Origin: Rhodoferax sp.
Lineage (GTDB): Bacteria > Pseudomonadota > Gammaproteobacteria > Burkholderiales > Burkholderiaceae_C
NCBI RefSeq assembly: GCF_028715765.1
Contig: NZ_JAQURE010000001.1
Coordinates: forward strand, 114,488-178,487
Direction: 5' to 3'
DNA length: 64,000 nt
In this document: positions 62,218 to 64,000 of the stretch, piece by piece
Numbering within the stretch: the first letter of the stretch is position 1
Layout of the letters: the number at the start of each line of letters is the position of its first letter
The notes under the pieces: model-generated
Seen by the model: only the letters and a program-made list of their open reading frames with translations
What the model was told of the DNA's origin: nothing
Databases searched by the model: none
Program-made: the position numbers and the translations under genes

Positions 62218-64000
62218 ATGAAAAAATCGCTCTCAAACCCCATCCTGAACGCCCCCACGCCCAACCAGCTCAAGCTGGAGCTGCTGCACGCGCACTTTCC
62301 GCAAGCCCTAGAAACCGATGCCGATGGCCGCATTCGCGTCAACGCCGAGGCTTTGCAACTGGCACTTGACCCGTCTAACCCGGCGGGCTTGCAAGTGGAA
62401 GAAGACGGCTACGAGCTGCGCTGGGTGGGCAAGCGCGAGGCCTATCACAGCGCGTTTGTACCGGTGCAAAAAATACTCTCACCCGCGCCTGAGCAAAGCA
62501 AACACTGGGACAGCACGGGCAACCTGCTCCTCAAAGGCGACAACCTCGATGCCCTGCGCTTGCTGCGCCACAGCTACTTTGGCAAGGTCAAGCTTATTTA
62601 CATCGACCCGCCTTACAACACCCAGAGCGACGCCTTCATTTACCGCGACGACTTCTCAGCCCGGCAAAGCGAGGTGCTGGCGCAACTGGGCTATGCCAAA
62701 GAAAACATCGACTACATCAAAAACATCTACGGTGCGCGCACGCACAGCGGCTGGCTTTCGTTCATGTACCCGCGCCTGCTGCTGGCCAAAGACCTGCTGC
62801 GCGATGACGGCGTGATTTTCATCAGCATTGACGACAACGAGCAGGCGCAGCTCAAGCTGCTGTGTGATGAGGTGTTTGGGCAGGACAATTTTGTGGCTGA
62901 TGTACTTTGGCAGAAAAAATATGCCGTCTCTAATGACGACCCCAGCATTGGTGTGATGCACGATCATGTCATGGTCTACAAAAAGTCAGATGCATTTGCT
63001 CGAAACTTAATGCCACGTACCAATCTGCAAAATGCTCGCTATTCCAACCCTGACAAAGATAAACGTGGTGAATGGGCATCTGACAACTACGTCAGCAACA
63101 AATCAAAAACAGAACGCCCGTCGCTGTGGTATTCGATCACTCATCCAAAGACTGGGGAAGAAGTTTGGCCAGACGAACATGCCGTTTGGCGTTACTCCAA
63201 AGAAAAACACTTGGCTATGGTGCAAGAAGATCGTCTGTACTGGGGACCAAATTTGAGCTACAAACGCCCCCGATTAAAACGTTACCTTAACGAGGTTCAA
63301 CAAGGTATTGTTCCAACCACATGGTGGACATTTGATGAGTGTGGTCACAACGATGAAGCGCAAAAGGAAACAGCGGAACTGCTTGCGCAAAAAGTTTTTT
63401 CTACGCCCAAGCCTATTCGACTGTTGCAAAAAATCATCCGTTTAGGCAGTGGCAAAGACGACATCGTGCTTGATTTCTTCGCCGGCAGCGGCACCACCGC
63501 CGAAGCCGTCATGCGCTTGAATGCCGAAGACGGTGGCACACGCCAGTTCATCCTGGTGCAAATCCCCCAGCCCATCGACCCCAAAAAGCAAAAAGAAGCC
63601 CACCACTTCGTCACCCACACGCTGGGCAAAAAAGAGGCCACCATTTTCGAGATCACCGCCGAGCGCATTCGCCGCGCCGGCGCCAAGCTTGAGGCCGAAC
63701 AGGCAGCCAAAGCGCTGGTCAGCCAAGCGCAAGCCAACCCAGTGCAGCCAGAGTTGGCCGAGAACTTTGGCAACACCGAAAGCACCGCCAGCACCGCCCC
63801 GTGCGCCGTACTGGACACCGGCTTTCGCGTGTTCGAGCTGGTCGACGACCCCGACGCGCTGATTTTGCAAAAACCCCTGCAACAAGCCACGCAAGACGAT
63901 GTGCTGGCCCTGCTCTCGGCCATTGCCACGCCCCAACCCCAATGGCTCCCGCGCGTGCTCTACAACCTGCTGCTGTCTGAAAATCTGCCGCTCACCACGC
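62218..64000 (+). CDS. Type III-like adenine DNA methyltransferase (Mod), 5' part
   Basis: Open from ATG 62218 to the right edge (594 codons, no stop), so only the N-terminal part is seen. Beta-class order: catalytic YIDPPYNTQSDAF near residue 130, then the variable target-recognition region, then SAM-binding DFFAGSGTTAEAV near residue 420. The stretch SKHWDSTGNLLLKGDNLDALRLL before DPPY is typical of Type III Mod/site-specific DNA-adenine methyltransferases. The middle (~62880-63420) is visibly richer in A/T than both flanks. A restriction subunit would lie beyond the window. Confidence 0.85.
   Translation, partial: MKKSLSNPILNAPTPNQLKLELLHAHFPQALETDADGRIRVNAEALQLALDPSNPAGLQVEEDGYELRWVGKREAYHSAFVPVQKILSPAPEQSKHWDSTGNLLLKGDNLDALRLLRHSYFGKVKLIYIDPPYNTQSDAFIYRDDFSARQSEVLAQLGYAKENIDYIKNIYGARTHSGWLSFMYPRLLLAKDLLRDDGVIFISIDDNEQAQLKLLCDEVFGQDNFVADVLWQKKYAVSNDDPSIGVMHDHVMVYKKSDAFARNLMPRTNLQNARYSNPDKDKRGEWASDNYVSNKSKTERPSLWYSITHPKTGEEVWPDEHAVWRYSKEKHLAMVQEDRLYWGPNLSYKRPRLKRYLNEVQQGIVPTTWWTFDECGHNDEAQKETAELLAQKVFSTPKPIRLLQKIIRLGSGKDDIVLDFFAGSGTTAEAVMRLNAEDGGTRQFILVQIPQPIDPKKQKEAHHFVTHTLGKKEATIFEITAERIRRAGAKLEAEQAAKALVSQAQANPVQPELAENFGNTESTASTAPCAVLDTGFRVFELVDDPDALILQKPLQQATQDDVLALLSAIATPQPQWLPRVLYNLLLSENLPLTT

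Noticed and set aside
1..64000. CRISPR array, rRNA or tRNA genes, replication origin
   Set aside because: No regularly spaced repeats, cloverleaf-like intergenic segments, rRNA sequence or DnaA-box cluster were noticed; a tRNAscan/CRISPR search would settle it.

Overview
The window looks like a chromosomal segment of a betaproteobacterium of the order Burkholderiales, most likely family Comamonadaceae (Rhodoferax/Polaromonas/Limnohabitans-like). The evidence is the gene order (alaA-hom-thrC-moe/moa; surE-pcm-nlpD-rlmD; rpsF-priB-rpsR-rplI-dnaB), class II NrdJ, the paired cyanophycin synthetases, and about nine copies of a short palindromic intergenic repeat (core AATAGCTnCTnGCGCTTAT...AAGCGCTAGAGGCC) that I associate with this family. 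No rRNA, tRNA or CRISPR was seen. This assignment is by recognition, without any search.

Layout. 1-4.4 kb: end of a phenylacetate operon (paaD 3' end, paaE), a zeta-class GST, and iorA-iorB, a 2-oxoacid oxidoreductase whose alpha subunit has no ferredoxin tail. 4.4-5.9 kb: an apparently intact ISKra4-type insertion sequence with target duplication and a -1 frameshift site, ending just upstream of the rpoD promoter. 6-12.8 kb: rpoD, then nrdJ, which has tandem NrdR-like boxes and an intein placed directly before the catalytic cysteine. 12.9-20.6 kb (minus): molybdopterin genes mobB-moeA-moaD-moaE, interrupted by a 234-bp MITE that recreates the moeA/moaD stop-start overlap at both ends; then thrC and hom, separated by a vapBC module, and alaA.

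20.7-26.7 kb: Mth938-like protein, bcp, PIN-PhoH ATPase, dnaB, and the ribosomal rpsF-priB-rpsR-rplI operon. 26.7-34.6 kb: a fused small+large subunit sodium:solute symporter, ppsA and divergent ppsR, a TonB-like protein, a GlcG/HbpS protein and a Bax-inhibitor-1 protein. 34.7-39 kb: a small lipoprotein, rlmD, and surE-pcm-nlpD without rpoS. 39.2-46.6 kb: ccoG, an ETHE1/persulfide-dioxygenase-like protein that has lost its Asp metal ligand, and a divergent sigma-54 activator whose three sensor-domain cysteines have the spacing of the sulfane-sulfur sensor FisR. The intergenic region holds palindromic operators and a sigma-54 promoter. An AhpD-like protein, an exported helical protein, a nitronate monooxygenase-like enzyme and a CoA-transferase follow.

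46.6-52.2 kb: ispF-ispD, mfd, and a second PIN toxin-antitoxin pair. 52.2-60 kb: a cyanophycin locus with cphA, an upstream paralogue with a dead Mur-ligase P-loop, and a divergent ABC exporter plus DUF1854 protein. 60-64 kb: two more PIN toxin-antitoxin modules flanking a CbiM-like membrane protein, then the start of a Type III-like DNA methyltransferase that runs off the window.

The most promising leads are the FisR-like regulator with its degenerate persulfide dioxygenase, the cyanophycin locus with its unusual ABC exporter, and the MITE that preserves translational coupling in the molybdopterin operon.
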